Assembly: GCF_000208745.1 (NCBI RefSeq)
Contig: NC_030855.1
Coordinates: forward strand, 10,525,270 to 10,589,269
Reading direction: 5' to 3'
Length of the DNA stretch: 64,000 nucleotides
Source of the DNA: Theobroma cacao
Taxonomy: Eukaryota; Streptophyta; Magnoliopsida; Malvales; Malvaceae
This document shows positions 36,730 through 49,341 of the stretch, in pieces. The translations under genes and the position numbers were made by a program. The notes under the pieces were generated by a model, which saw only the letters and a list, made by a program, of their open reading frames with translations, did not search any database and had not been told where the DNA came from. How positions within the stretch are numbered: position 1 is the stretch's first letter; every line of letters starts with the position of its first letter.

Positions 36730-39700
36730 CTTCAACGTAAAGCAATAAGAATTGACATAAAAACTCATATAGGTAGAGTAATTAAATTTAAAATCTTAAC
36801 GTAAATGTATAAAAGTTAACGTAACAACTCAATTAAAGAAAAAAATTTAATTTTAATGAAAAATAAATATTTAAATTTATACTCTCGAATTAAAATTGTT
36901 TAATGATATATAAATTTTAATTTTTAAATAAATAATAAAAAAAATAATTATAGTTCAAAATTGACATAGATAAGTCTTGACGTAAAACTGTAATAATTTA
37001 CGTAAAAACTTATAAAGGTGAAATAATTAAATTTTAAATCTTAACTTAAATATGTGAAAGTTAACATAACAAGTCAATTAAGTAAAAAAAATCTAATTTT
37101 AGTGAAAAATAAACATTTATATTTATATTCTCAGATTAAAAGTGTTTAACAATATACAAATTTTAATTTTTAAATAAACAATAATAAAGATAAAAATCAT
37201 TATAATTCAAAATTGATATAAAAAAGCTTTGACGTTAAATTGTGAGAATTGACGTAAAAACATATAAATGTGAAATAATTAAATTTTTAATCTCAACGTA
37301 AACGTGTGAAAGTTAACGTAATAAATCAATTAAGTAAAAAAAATCTAATTTTAGTGAAAAATAAATATTTAAATTTATATTTTCGGATTAAAAGTGTTTA
37401 ACGATATATAAATTTTAATTTTTAAGTTTTGATGTAAAACTGTAACAATTGACGTAAAAACTTATAAAGATGAAATAACTAAATTTTAAATTTTAACGTA
37501 AATGTGTGAGAGCTAACGTAACAAGTCAATTAAGTAAAAAAAATTAATTTTAGTGAAAAAAAATTTAAATTTATATTTTTAGGCTAAAAATGGTTAATGA
37601 TATATAAATTATAATTTTAAAATAAAAAATAATAATGAAAAAAATTATAATTCAAAATTAACATAAATAAGCCTTGACGTAAAACTGCAAGAATTAACGT
37701 AAAAGCTTATAAAGGTAGATTAACTAAATTTTAAATCTTAACGTAAATATTTGAAAGTTAACATAATAAGTTAATTAAGTAAAAAAAATTAATTTTAATA
37801 AAAAATAAGCATTTATATTTATATTATCGGACTAAAAGTATGTAATGATATTCAAGGTTTTACTTTTAAATAAAGAATAATAAGGATAAAAATAATTATA
37901 GTTCAAAATTGACATAAAAAAGTCTTGACGTAAAACTGTAACAATTGACGTAAAAAATTATAAAAGTGAAATAATTAAATTTTAAATCTTAACGTAAATG
38001 TGTGAGAGTTAACATAATAAGTTAATTAAATAAAAAGGTCTAATTTTAATGAAAAATAAGTATTTATATTTATATTATCGGGTTAAAAGTCTGTAACGAT
38101 ATACAAATTTTAATTTTTAAATAAAAATAATAAAGACAAAAATAATTATAGTTTAAAATTGAGATAGATGTCTTAACGTAAAATTGTAAGAATTGATATA
38201 AAAATTTATAAAAGTAGAATAATTAAATTTTAAATCTTAATGTAAATCTGTGAGAGTTAACGTAACAAATCAATTAAGTAAAAAAAAATTAATTTTAGTG
38301 AAAAATATATATTTAAATTTATATTTTTAGACTAAAAGTGTTTAACGATATACAAATTTTAATTTTTAAATAAAGAATAATAAGAATAAAAATAATTATA
38401 GTTCAAAATGGGCATAGAAAAATATTGACGTAAAACTGTAAGAATTGACGTAAAAATTTATAAAAGTGAAATAATTAAATTTTAAATCTTAAAATAAATG
38501 TATGAGACTTAACATAATAAGTCAATTAAGCAAAAAAAAATTAATTTTATTGAAAAATAAATATTTAAATTTATATTTTCAAAAATAAAAGTATTTAATG
38601 ATATACAAATTTTAATTTTTAAATAAAAATAATAAGGATAAAAATAATTATAGTTTAAAATTGACATAGATAAATCTTAACGTAAAACTGTAAGAATTGA
38701 CATAAAAACTTATAAAAGTGAAATAACTAAATTTTAAATCTTAACGTCAATTTGCAAAAGCTAACGTAATAAGTTAATTAAGTAAAAAAGTCTAATTTTA
38801 ATAAAAAATAAGCATTTATATTTATATTATCAGGCTAAAAGTATGCAACGATATTCAAATTTTTATTTTAAATAAAGAATGATAAAGATAAAGATAATTA
38901 TAGTTAAAAGTTACTATTGAAAAAGGTTAACGTAAAATTGTAAGAATTAACGTAAAATTTTATAAAAATGAAATAAGTAAATTTAAAATTTTAACATAAA
39001 TATGTGAGAGTTAACGTAACAAGTTAATTAAGTAAAAGAATTTAATTTTAATAAAAACAAACATTTAAATATATATTCTCGGACTAAAAGTGTTTAATGA
39101 TATATAAATTTTAATTTTTTAAATAAAAAATAATAGGATAAAAATAATTATAGTTCAAATTTGATATAGAAAAACCTTGATGTAAAACTGTAAGAATTGA
39201 CGTTAAAACTTATAAAGGTGGAATAATTAAATTTTAAATTTTAACGTAAATGTGTGAGAGTTAACTTAACAAGTCGATTAAGTAAAAAAATCTAATTTTA
39301 GTGAAAAAATATTTAAATTTATATTCTCAAATTAAAAGTGTTTAACGATATACAAATTTTAATTTTTAAATAAAAAATAATGAGAATAAAAATAATTATA
39401 ATTTAAAATTAACATAGATAAACTTTAATGTAAAACTGTAATAATTGACGTAAATACTTATAAAAGTGAAACAATTAAATTTTAAATCTTAACATAAATA
39501 TGTGAGAGTTAACGTAACAAGTCAATTAAATAAAAAAAATTAATTTTAGTGAAAAATAAATATTTAAATTTATATTTTTGAGCCAAAGTATTTAACGATA
39601 TATAAATTTTAATTTTTAAATAGAGAATAATATCAATAAAATAATTATAGTTCAAAATTGATATAGATAAATCTTGATGTAAAACTGTAGCAATTGACTG

Positions 39701-40275
39701 TAAAACTTATAAATGTGGAATAACTAAATTTTAAATCTTAACGTAAATGTGTAAGAGTTAACGTAACAAGTCAATTAAATAAACAAAATAGTCTAATTTT
39801 AGTGAAAAATAAATATTTAAAAATATATTCTCTGATTAGAAGTGTTTAACGATATATAAATTTTAAGTTTTAAATAAAGAATAATAATAATAAAAATAAT
39901 TATAGTTAAAATTAGTATAGATAAATCTTGACATAAAACTATAACAATTGACATAAAAACTTATAAAGGTGAAATAACTAAATTTTAAATTTTAACGTAA
40001 ATGTGTGAGAGTTAACATAATAAGTTAATTAAGTAAAAAAGTATAATTTTAATGAAAAATAAGCATTTATATTTATATTATCGAGCTTAAAGTATGTAAT
40101 CATATTCAAAATTTTATTTTAAATAAAGAATAATAAAGATAAAGATAATTATAGTTAAAAGTTGCTATTGAAAGGTTTGGCGTAAAATTGTAAAAATTAA
40201 TATAAAATCTTATAAAAGTGGAATAAGAAAATTTAAAATCTTAACGTAAATGTGTGAGAGTTAATGTAATAAGTG
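36730..40275. repeat. Tandem array, about 14 copies of a 250 bp AT-rich unit
   Basis: The phrase TTAACGTAAATGTGTGAGAG and its variants recur at about 36795, 37037, 37293, 37491, 37736, 37987, 38237, 38489, 38739, 38989, 39239, 39487, 39737, 39997 and 40239. The spacing is 248-252 bp in most cases; one unit is shortened to about 198 bp. Units also share TTTAACGATATACAAATTTTAA and ATAATTATAGTTCAAAATTG. Each unit has two pairs of (G/A)ACGTAA motifs, 20 bp apart within a pair and about 44 bp between pairs. Many copies have the ACGT changed to ACAT or ATGT. No coding potential. It is satellite-like but short and intergenic. Confidence 0.95.
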
Positions 40276-40960
40276 ATAATAATAATTTTTATTAAATTAA
40301 TTAATTAAATATAATTTTAATATTAAAAAGAATAATATTCTTATAGTTTAAAGTAAAAAATAAAATAAAATTAAAAGTTAAATAACTTTTAAAGTAAACT
40401 AAATAAATTTAAAAATTATCTACATTGTTATCCTAAAATGAATAAATTTAAAAATTAAATATATTGTTTACCTGTTAACCTGTTTAACAGGTTTTTATTA
40501 TTTTTTGAAAATTTTATTTATTGACCTAATGTTAGATTTACTGTAGCGTTCACCCTAAATACATGTTGCTAATTGAAAAAGGAAATTGCAATGTGCTTTG
40601 TCTGAAAAATTAAAATCATAAGACATGGCGCTGAATGTTGACTCTTTACCAAAATTTTCTCAAAGAAACGCTAGCCAATGACAAGTGGACAACTCAAGGG
40701 GTGAAAAAACACAAAGAAATTTAAGAAAAGATCAAATTGCATAAATATATGAATTAGTGTCCGAGTTTTGAGTATATATTTGGGATCCATGTGTTTGCAA
40801 AAATGGCCTTTTAGAAAATTTATTTTAGCATTTTTTGGTATTTGAGTAGAGTGTTTAATGGTCAACCGGAATGGCAAAAAGAGTTGATAGGAAAAAACAC
40901 ATTGGATAAAGGAAATTATAAATATTTCCATAAACTCACACATATTGATGGTAAAAATTC
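40276..40960. other. Intergenic, nothing recognised
   Basis: AT-rich, with the open frame at 40671-40943 (-) lacking any family signature. A CTGTTAACCTGTTTAACAGG dyad lies near 40472-40492. Confidence 0.45.
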
Positions 40961-42830
40961 AATATGATTAAAATAAAAATAATAAAATTCAATATCAAGT
41001 TATAATATAGTAACAATCTTAGTATTTATCTCTTGGTTATTCGTGCCTATTTCTTCTCCAAAATTGACTAAAATTAAAACTTAAATAGATACTTTTTCTT
41101 GTTTTATTTTTCTAATTGTTTTTTCTCTTGGCCATTCTAAGTTATACGAAGTGGGCCACATCCAACAAAATAAACAAGGTTGGGCCTCTGCAAGCCCGCC
41201 AGGCAAATATCATAACTTTTGAGCCGTTGAGGGTTTAGAAGTCGGACCTAATTGGTTGGTGAGGCCTGAATCTGCATTGGGTTTCGCATGGACTGCCACT
41301 CTCAGATCACAACAAAAAGAAGTAGCACTTTCAATGAATACATAGCTTTACTTTCATACCAAATAGGAACATTACTTTATGCACCGATTGGAGTCTTAAA
41401 TCTTCACAAAGAGCATAGAGATTAATTATTTTATGATTGATGTCATGTTTTAATTATTTCTTCATTTTAAATCAATTAATTAATAATTTTGCTTCTTATC
41501 TTTCGGTTTGGTTTTAGGATTATTATTCTAAACATCAAAATTGGAGTCTTTGAATTCCACAAATGAATTTATAAACAACTTCCATTTGTCTGTGTAATAA
41601 TTATATTAATTCATTGATTTCCTTAATCCAACCATAAAAAGACATGCCACATTCATATAAATTCGCTTGTGAAATTTAAAATCTTTATTTTTGGTGTATA
41701 AGATAGCCTTTTGTTGATTTAGAAGTTATTATCCTATAACCGACCTTGATTTTTTTTTTACTCCAAAAATATGTCCATAAGGTTGCCTCATATCTATATA
41801 AGAATTATATTAATTTATTTAATTATACCTTATTAAACATGTAATATTTGACAAATTTTATATTATTTTGTTAATAAACTGACATCATCTCATATCCCGA
41901 TAGTTTTAATAGTTTATAGAAGATATTTATTGTCACTATATCAAATATAAATCTAAAAAATTAATAAGAAAATCATTGCAAAAAGGAAATTATAACAATT
42001 CCTTGTTATGACTTGTCCAAAGGTCGATATTTTGAAATCAATTAGTGGAAAAAATTCAATACCAAGTCATGTTATTTTATCCCTGGGTTGTTATCCAATA
42101 TTGACTAGCATTAAAGCGTGATTGGATACATTTTCTTCCAGCGGGAGGAGATCCGCTCGACTTTTTTTGAGGTGGGCTACATAGCAACAGAAGAACATAA
42201 GGTATTGGGCCCATCAAAGCCCATTCAAATATCCTAACATTTGATGACGAATAGGAACATTTTTTTTATACAGCGATTGGAGTTCAGAACTTTACAGAGG
42301 GCTTGGAGATTGTCAGTACCATACACCGATGGTAGAGGGTTAAATGTACTTCTTTTAGAGAAAAAAATGTTATCTATATAAATTAATTATTTTATGATTG
42401 ATGTCTTGTTATAATTATTTCTTCAGTTTTAATCAATTAATTAATACTTTTGCTTCTTATCCTTTGGTTTGGTTTAGGATTATTATTCTTAACATCAACA
42501 ACGGAGCTTTTGAATTTCACAAACAAATTTATATACAACTGCCATTTGTCTATGTAATAATGATATTAATCAATTGACTTCCTCAAACAAACCATAAAAG
42601 AAAATGTGACACCAATATAAACTCGCTCGGGAAATTTAAAAATTTTATCATTGGTGTATAAGATAATGTTCTGTTGATTTATAAATTACTACCCTGTAAC
42701 CGACATTGATTTTTTTGAGCTCCATAAGGTTGCCTCATATTTATATAAGAATTTATTTAATTATACATTAATAATAAACATGTAATATTTGACAAATGAT
42801 CTGTAATTATTTATTATTATAAAATTGGTA
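40960..42830. repeat. Old direct duplication, two copies about 0.9-1.0 kb apart
   Basis: The segment of roughly 40965-41885 is repeated at roughly 42030-42805 in the same orientation. Anchors include GTGGGCCACA (41152) and GTGGGCTACA (42172), ATAGGAAC (41362 and 42251), TGGTTTAGGATTATTATTCT in both, and CCATAAGGTTGCCTCATAT (41773 and 42723). The copies differ by several indels, including about 70 bp present only in the second copy near 42320. No coding sequence or element termini are seen in either copy. Confidence 0.8.
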
Positions 42831-42999
42831 TGTAAATAACAATAAGTAGTGATGTGGCATGATAAGAATAAGCCACATCACTAGCTTTTTGGAAGCCCTC
42901 ATTTAGTAGGCTACGGTGGAAAGGTCGGATTGGGCAAATGTTATTAAATACCACCGCAACGGCCAGACTGTCAGTCGTTTGGGCCTTTTTCTGTGTCTG

Positions 43000-43560
43000 A
43001 CTCTGTTTGACATTTTGCTGTTGTTACAAATGTTCACGTGTTCTTCCGCCCTGGCACTCGAAAAAAGTTAAATAAAAGTTATCTCAGAGAGAACCTACGG
43101 AATTGAGGTAGCCATCAGATCAGGTTGAGAATCCAGGAAAGGAATTGTGCACATGCAGAGTGAGAAAGGACAGAACAGTATGAATGGGAGTGAGAGTCTG
43201 TCTGAGTCAGTGCACTTAGGCGAGTCAACGCGTTGCAGAGACTGTAACGGATATGATTCACAGGATACCTGCTTCCTTATTTACTCTCAGAGGCTGACAG
43301 CTCTCTCCCCCTAACAAAACGGGTACAAAAATTCAGTTCAGCTCCATCAAGAAGGAAATAAATGAACTAAGTCAGAGGGTCAAAACGGGGTGGTCCCGGC
43401 CCCATCCCAGTCAAGTCATATGGTCAAGCTTTGACTCCTTCATTTAAATCCAACGGTGGCGGTGGACCCTCCCATGTTTCTGTGATGGTTGATGATTGAT
43501 GATTGATGATGATGCTGATGTAACCCGTCAAGTCACTGTGTTCTGGTTTGTCTTTTTATG
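43000..43560. other. Less AT-rich non-coding island
   Basis: Base composition is more balanced than in the flanks and no open frame exceeds 60 codons. It holds a CACGTG G-box (43035-43040), a cluster of TTGAC/GTCAA W-box cores (43379, 43410, 43423, 43431), a CTCTCTCCCCC patch (43303-43312) and a GATGATTGAT repeat (43492-43523). It looks more like promoter or leader DNA than transposon, but no adjoining gene is recognisable. Confidence 0.4.
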
Positions 43561-45046
43561 TGCAAACTGGAAATGCAATTAAACATGATCTGCTCAGTTC
43601 TTGATCACCACCCTCTCTGATGTTGCATTTCTACAATTAAGAGTCGGCAACATTTGCAAGCCCACATCTTTAACTAACATCAAAACTGAATCTTTGTATA
43701 TGGATATTTATGGAAAGGAATTTACTTGTATGGTCATGCACTTGAAGTTTTATATCTATTCAATATTCAAATTATATTGATAAAAAATATTATTTTAATA
43801 TATATATTTATTAGTTAAAATTTACTTCGTTATCAAAGCGAATGATTAAAAATACGTAATTAATTTTACATTGATGTGACAGGATATTTCTCCCCTCTCT
43901 CTATATATGTATTATCTGTTTTAAAATTTTCTTTCCCCACACAATTGGCAAATCTTCTAACAGTTGCAATATGATAAGGAGGTCTGACCACTGACCATGA
44001 CTATGACCAGCTCTACTTTGATCGCAATTAATCATGTCCTTTTGGGTATTCTAGGGTTGGACTACTACCAAACTTTTCTCATATTAACCTGCAGTTATGA
44101 TGTTACCAACTTCACCCATATTTGCTTTATATTCTTCAGCCATCATAAAGTGCATGATTCAAAAATCGTATCCCTTTCCCTCTCTCTCTCTCTCTCTCTT
44201 TTTGAAGAAAAAAGAAGTAATGCTACATTATATGTAAGATAAACACACCTTCCCTTTGCAAATGGAAGTTTTCTTTGATCTAGTTTTGAGACCTTTCTTA
44301 TAAGTTTGATAAACAGTAATTACCATAAAATTTAAGGTTGGTCCAATTGGTTAATTTATTTTCCTCATAGTAAAAGTTATGAGTTTGAACATGAGTGGTT
44401 CCTACTTGACACTATCTAGAATACAAGTCCCTTCACTATATAAGTAGGAAAACTGCACAACAACTGCATTTTAGTTTGAGACTGAAGCACCTAAACGTTA
44501 GAATCTTTGACTAATTATCGGTTTGGAAGTGCAAAAAGAAAAACAAATCTTTGACTAAATAATTAACATAATATCTGCTTTCTTAGAGGGCGGGGTCTGG
44601 TAAACATGCAGCTCATTTCCAGATGACCGATTTTGTTCACTGCATTCAAACTTCTATTAACGAGCCTAAAAATCGTAAAGAGGGAACTTTCGAGCAACTT
44701 ATTTGCTGTATTAATTTGACCTTATCTGTGGACAACGTCGTGGTTCCCAGATATTTGAAAAGAGAATCAATAATCGAGAAAATAAGGTGGAAAATCATCA
44801 ATAAACAACTCTTATATATATATTGGGCCAAAATAAACAACTTATATTCAATGTCCCCTGAGGGACACCTATGGGTTATAGTTTAAGATTTCATTTTAGA
44901 GGTCTCAAATTCGAATCCTAAAATGGGTATATAATGAAATTTATGAGATGAGAGGGGAATACTCTTCACTTTGTTGCTTGTTGGATTGTTTACTTGAATA
45001 TTTTGGGAACTTGAATTTAAGGTGTGAGATTTAACAAGTTTGTTAG
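43561..45046. other. Intergenic, nothing recognised
   Basis: AT-rich. Two open frames (43997-44242 and 44623-44886, both +) have no recognisable domain. The second follows an acceptor-like TTTCCAG at 44616-44622, but I cannot tie it to any gene. Confidence 0.4.
44181..44200. repeat. (CT)n microsatellite
   Basis: About ten CT units on the + strand within a pyrimidine-rich stretch. Confidence 0.9.
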
Positions 45047-45330
45047 TGTAACATTCATAATTTTCAGTGTAAATTAAATTAATTGAGAATGATTTATGAA
45101 ATATATTGAGTCTTGAGGACTTTGATGATATGCTAAATATGCCAAGTGTATGGGAATATATATATAGACACTTAGGAAAATTTTCTTGAAAATATGTGAT
45201 AAATCTTATAGATTTGATTTGAATTTTAGTGGTTATGTGGATTGTGACTTAAGTAGGAATGATCTTGGGGTGTTAAATGTGGATTTTTGGAAGTTTAAGA
45301 AGCTGAAAAATCTACCTATAGGAGAAAATG

Positions 45331-45640
45331 AATCGATACATTTCCCAATGTATCGATACATTCTTGGCAGAATGAATAATATAAGGCGTACAGGGGATTT
45401 TCTATCAATACATTAGGAATGTATCGATAGATTTGAATAAGGATGAACATTTATTGATACATTGTCAAATGTATTGATAGATTTGAAGCAGAGAGCACCC
45501 AAGGGGAAAAAGTATTAATAAATTCTTTCATGTATCGATACATTTTGGGCAATGAGCATTTTGCTTGATTTCTATTGATACATTACCCAATGTATCGATA
45601 TATTTGGTTGAAACTAGTATCAATGTATTGATACATTATT
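45331..45640 (+). repeat. Cluster of ATGTATCGATACATT-type words in the LTR
   Basis: About ten matches or near matches to the palindrome AATGTATCGATACATT, irregularly spaced at roughly 15-60 bp. The core is often mutated to ATTGATA or ATCAATA. The equivalent cluster in the 3' LTR is at about 54937-55250. Confidence 0.85.
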
Positions 45641-47155
45641 GGGTATTGGCAAAAATAAAAAAGATTTTGGGCTATTCGCCCATTCAAACAAACCCTAAAC
45701 CCCATTCTCTTTCTACCACTTTAAAAACCATAACCCCCAAACATATTTTTGGAGTGGATTGGAGCTTGGGAAACTCCTTTAGAGGTAAGATTACACATTT
45801 TTACCAATTGATTTTCAATTTAACCAGTTAACAACCAAGAAATTCGATTTATTCCAGCTTTTGTGAGTCCCCCTCGATTTGTTAGAATTTGGAGCTTAGA
45901 TTGGTGCAATCCAACTTTTAAAGTATGGGTTTAACTCATTGTTGAAGGATTTGAGCTTGTATAATGGATTACTAAAAATTTAGCTATTTTTGAAAAGCTA
46001 GATATTTTTGACAGCTAAGAAATAAATATTTTTATGATGTTTTGATGTGTTTAAAAGGAACTTGGGGATAATTAACTCGTGGGTGAGCTAAAAGATGGTT
46101 GGAGGCCAAGGGTCAGAACTTGGTTGTGGGTGCACCTTCGACTGTCACTGTGAGTGGGTTTAATTAAAATGCATGTGATACATGATGCAAAATAGATGCA
46201 CTGCCATGGTACTAAAATATGTATGTAGGCCTAGATGAATATGCCTAGGTTAGAGAAAAAAATATATGTGATTATGTGCCGTGTTGTGTGCTTTAGTGCA
46301 AGCCACATAGTGGCCTATATTGTGTGAGCCTAGATTAGGAAGTCTAGTGACGATGATGAAAGTCTAGGAGTAAATTACTTAAGACGAATGATTTTTAGAG
46401 AGTTTGAACATTTGATGTCTTAGAAATTTAAGGGCACTTAATACCGTATCAAGCTTGTAAACAATTGAAGCTCGTTAAATATGATTTGTAATTTGATGTG
46501 GACATATGGGATTGTCGAAGACATAATGGCCTTGTTTGTGGATTTGTATTCTGTCTAAAGAATGGGTTCCAAATGTTGATTTGATTTGAGGTTGAGTGGA
46601 GTCCTATTCCTTGTGACATTGTTCTATACTTGTAGGGATGGTGGTATTAGTCCCGCCAATGATTCCCACCTACATTGCTTTGATGCCATTCATTGAGATT
46701 ACTCCGAATGATGACTCTGCTTTGATGCCACCCATTTGAGATTACTTCGAGTGATGTCATCCGTTAGGAGATTACTTTAGACGATGACTTTGATTCTGCG
46801 CTTGTTGTTTTGGCACGCGCGTGATTTGATTCTCTACTAGTAGTTTAGCCCTAAGTATGATTTGACTTTGCTGATTAGCCACCGTGTGTGATTTGATGAT
46901 ATCTAGGGAAGGACCACTCCACAATTGTGATATGATTTGTGAACGATATGACATAACCTCGAATAGGCTTAGAAAAAAAATGATTTGAAATTCATAAGAT
47001 ACCTTGGCAACAAGTGTGTGCCAATTGATATTCACATTGATATGGCTTTGGAGATAAGTCTAGTGACATATTTTTGTGGAGACTCCTAAGGATGATTGAT
47101 ATGCCTTTAACATTGGAAATGCTTGTCAAAATATTTGGTTGCACTGATAGTGCAT

Positions 47156-47158
<3 letters not shown>

Positions 47159-47187
<29 letters not shown>
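47159..47187. repeat. (AT)n microsatellite in the 5' LTR
   Basis: Uninterrupted AT run; the matching position of the 3' LTR (59776-59812) is shorter and interrupted by TTTGTCTA. Confidence 0.9.
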
Positions 47188-47189
<2 letters not shown>

Positions 47190-47696
47190 TCTAATATTTA
47201 TATGTTTGATTTATCTGTATCCTTTATTGAGTATTAGATGACTCACCCACTTTTGTACCATGAGCAAATAAATTGGCCATAAGACTACGCGGTAAAGGTC
47301 GTCCATTGACAGACCAATTTTGGCGTCTGGTAGGTCTTCATTCCGACATGTCCACTTTGCTGAGTCTGTCATGAACTTCTGCCTTTGGATTTTGGTTCAG
47401 TGGTTATTCATGTAGGCATGACGTGCCATTCAAACTTGTATTAAAAGTTGTTAAGTACGAACCCGCTTAGTTGGCCAATGTATGGCTTTATGGATAATGT
47501 ATTAATATTGTGTGCAAATTATGTGCCCAAGGGCAACGTTTACATATTTGAGTTTAAATATTATATGAATATATGAGTTTGGAAACCCTTGGCTATGTGT
47601 GTATGATTTGGAATTCCAAGGCTTGCTTGGGTCCGCGAGCTTCACTTGTCGAACTTGTGCATTGGTCATGGATCTTTGGGTTTAGGTCGTGACAAA

Positions 47697-47711
47697 GTTA
47701 GTATTAGAGCC
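47697..47711 (+). promoter_or_regulatory. Primer-binding site of the chromovirus
   Basis: GTTAGTATTAGAGCC directly after the LTR end is a decayed form of TGGTATCAGAGCC, complementary to initiator tRNA-Met and usual for plant Tekay-like elements. Confidence 0.7.
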
Positions 47712-47886
47712 TAAGTTTTAGAGTGTCCTAGGTCATCTTATGTCTGTCAATGGAGTGTTGGGATTAGTGCAAAGTCTTGTTCATGGTTTCTGATTGCAGC
47801 ATAATTCATGTGTGAAAGGCTACATAAATTCCCAAGTTCTTAGTAACAAACACTTATTGGATGACGAACTTTGAAAATTTTTGAAT

Positions 47887-49330
47887 ATGGTGTTGCTTTG
47901 TCTTGGTACAAGATGCCGTCCTAAAACGAGAGCTAGCTCAAGGGCCATAAAAGAGCAAGATGCCTTGGAGGAGCCTATGGAACAACCACGAGTGTCCACT
48001 TAAGGAGTCGTGGTAGAAATGGAGCTATTAGATGTGCTTAAAATGTGGAACCCAGTTACATGTATATGGGTGATGAGAATGTGGAAGTTGGGGATGACTA
48101 AACCCTATAAGAAGAGGTTTCACCCTAGAAGATCGAGTGGTAGGGCTACAAAGTTTGGCTAATGAGTGTGCTAAGTTTCGTAATAGAGGTGAGGCACAAT
48201 CTAAGGAATGGGTTGATTTTAGTTTGCAAGGTCCAGACTATGTGGCTCAATATGAACATTCGAGAGGGGCTATTGAGGTTACCTTGGTAGATTTTATGAA
48301 GCTTATGGCTTCGTCTTTTACTGATTCAAATGTAGAGGAAGATAGATAAAAATTTTTGGAAGAAATGGAATGTATCTGTTTTACTTTGAGATACTCCTTA
48401 TACCAATCAGTGGAATTGGTGGGGTTTAAACTAAAAGATGTGGCCAAAATATGGTTTATCTCCTTCAAAAGAATAAGCTATCAGGGTCAGTTTTGATAAC
48501 TTTGGAGGAATTTGTCTAAGCTTTTCTAGATCACTTTTTGCCTGAGAGTGTAAGAGACGCTACGACATAAGAGTTTGAAACATTGGTACAGACCCCAAAC
48601 ATGATAGTGACAGAGTATGATGTTTGTTTCACTCAATTCTCTAGATATGTTTTTAACTTGGTCTTAATTGAGCAAAAGAAGATCAAGAGATATATTTAGG
48701 GACTGATGGAGCCACTGTTAAGAGTTTTTGCCACCCAGAGGTTTGCTTCCTATGCCGCAGTGGTAGCTGTGGCTAGAATGATTGAAACTAGGAGAATGGA
48801 ATCTAGATTATAAAGAAGTAAGGGTCAAAGAGCTCAAACACAAGGCCAATAGAGTTGTAGAGATTCTAGCACTACTAAAAGTTCAATATTTATACACCAT
48901 TAGAGTCATGAGGGAACCATTCCTATACATAGGCCACCTAGGAATAGTGATTCATTTAGCCCATCTTCTAGATGAGATTATTCTAGTGGAGCAACTAACT
49001 TGGACCTTAGATAGAGGGGTGTTTTATGTAATTATTGGGGAAAGGCACATGATGGACTGTGCCATAGAGTAGCTGGGTTATGCTTTGGATGTGATCAATT
49101 TAGGCATTTGATGAGAGATTGCCTAATGCAAAGGCAGCCAATAGAGGTTGACCATGGATATGTGAGACAAGTTGCAACTACCTCGCTTAGAATGACAGTG
49201 TTTGGGAAGAATGTTGGAGGTGACAAAGGCAAGGGTATAACCTCATCATCTCAAGGTAGATTGGCACAATCGACTAATGATGGTGGAAGTCAAGTGCGGG
49301 TGTTTGCTCTGACACCCCAAGACGCTTAGA
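47887..49330 (+). pseudogene. Chromovirus gag, decayed
   Basis: The coding trace begins near 47887 and passes through 48137-48349 and 48782-49330 with multiple stops and frame changes. A gag-like stretch (LVGFKLKDVAKIWF) lies near 48415-48460. The zinc knuckle is intact at 49081-49122 with the spacing C-x2-C-x4-H-x4-C (CFGC, then H, then C). Gag would form the particle and bind element RNA; this copy cannot make a full protein. Confidence 0.75.
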
Positions 49331-49341
49331 CTTCCAATGCA

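Larger units (their letters stand above)
45047..47694 (+). repeat. 5' LTR of the chromovirus
   Basis: Starts TGTAACATTCATAATTTT and ends GGTCGTGACA just before the primer-binding site. It matches 54614 onwards in the 3' LTR (for example GAGGACTTTGATGATATGC in both). It contains a patch of TATCGATA-type words at 45331-45640 and an (AT)n run at 47159-47187. Confidence 0.92.

Noticed and set aside
36730..40275. Regular repeats with conserved short motifs, resembling a repeat-spacer array
   Set aside because: Whole 250 bp units are repeated and diverge together; there are no short identical repeats with unique spacers, and the DNA is from a plant.
44623..44886. 87-codon open frame after an acceptor-like site
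   Set aside because: No family recognised, no neighbouring exon, and its codon composition does not stand out. A protein search would decide; a match to a plant protein would reopen it.
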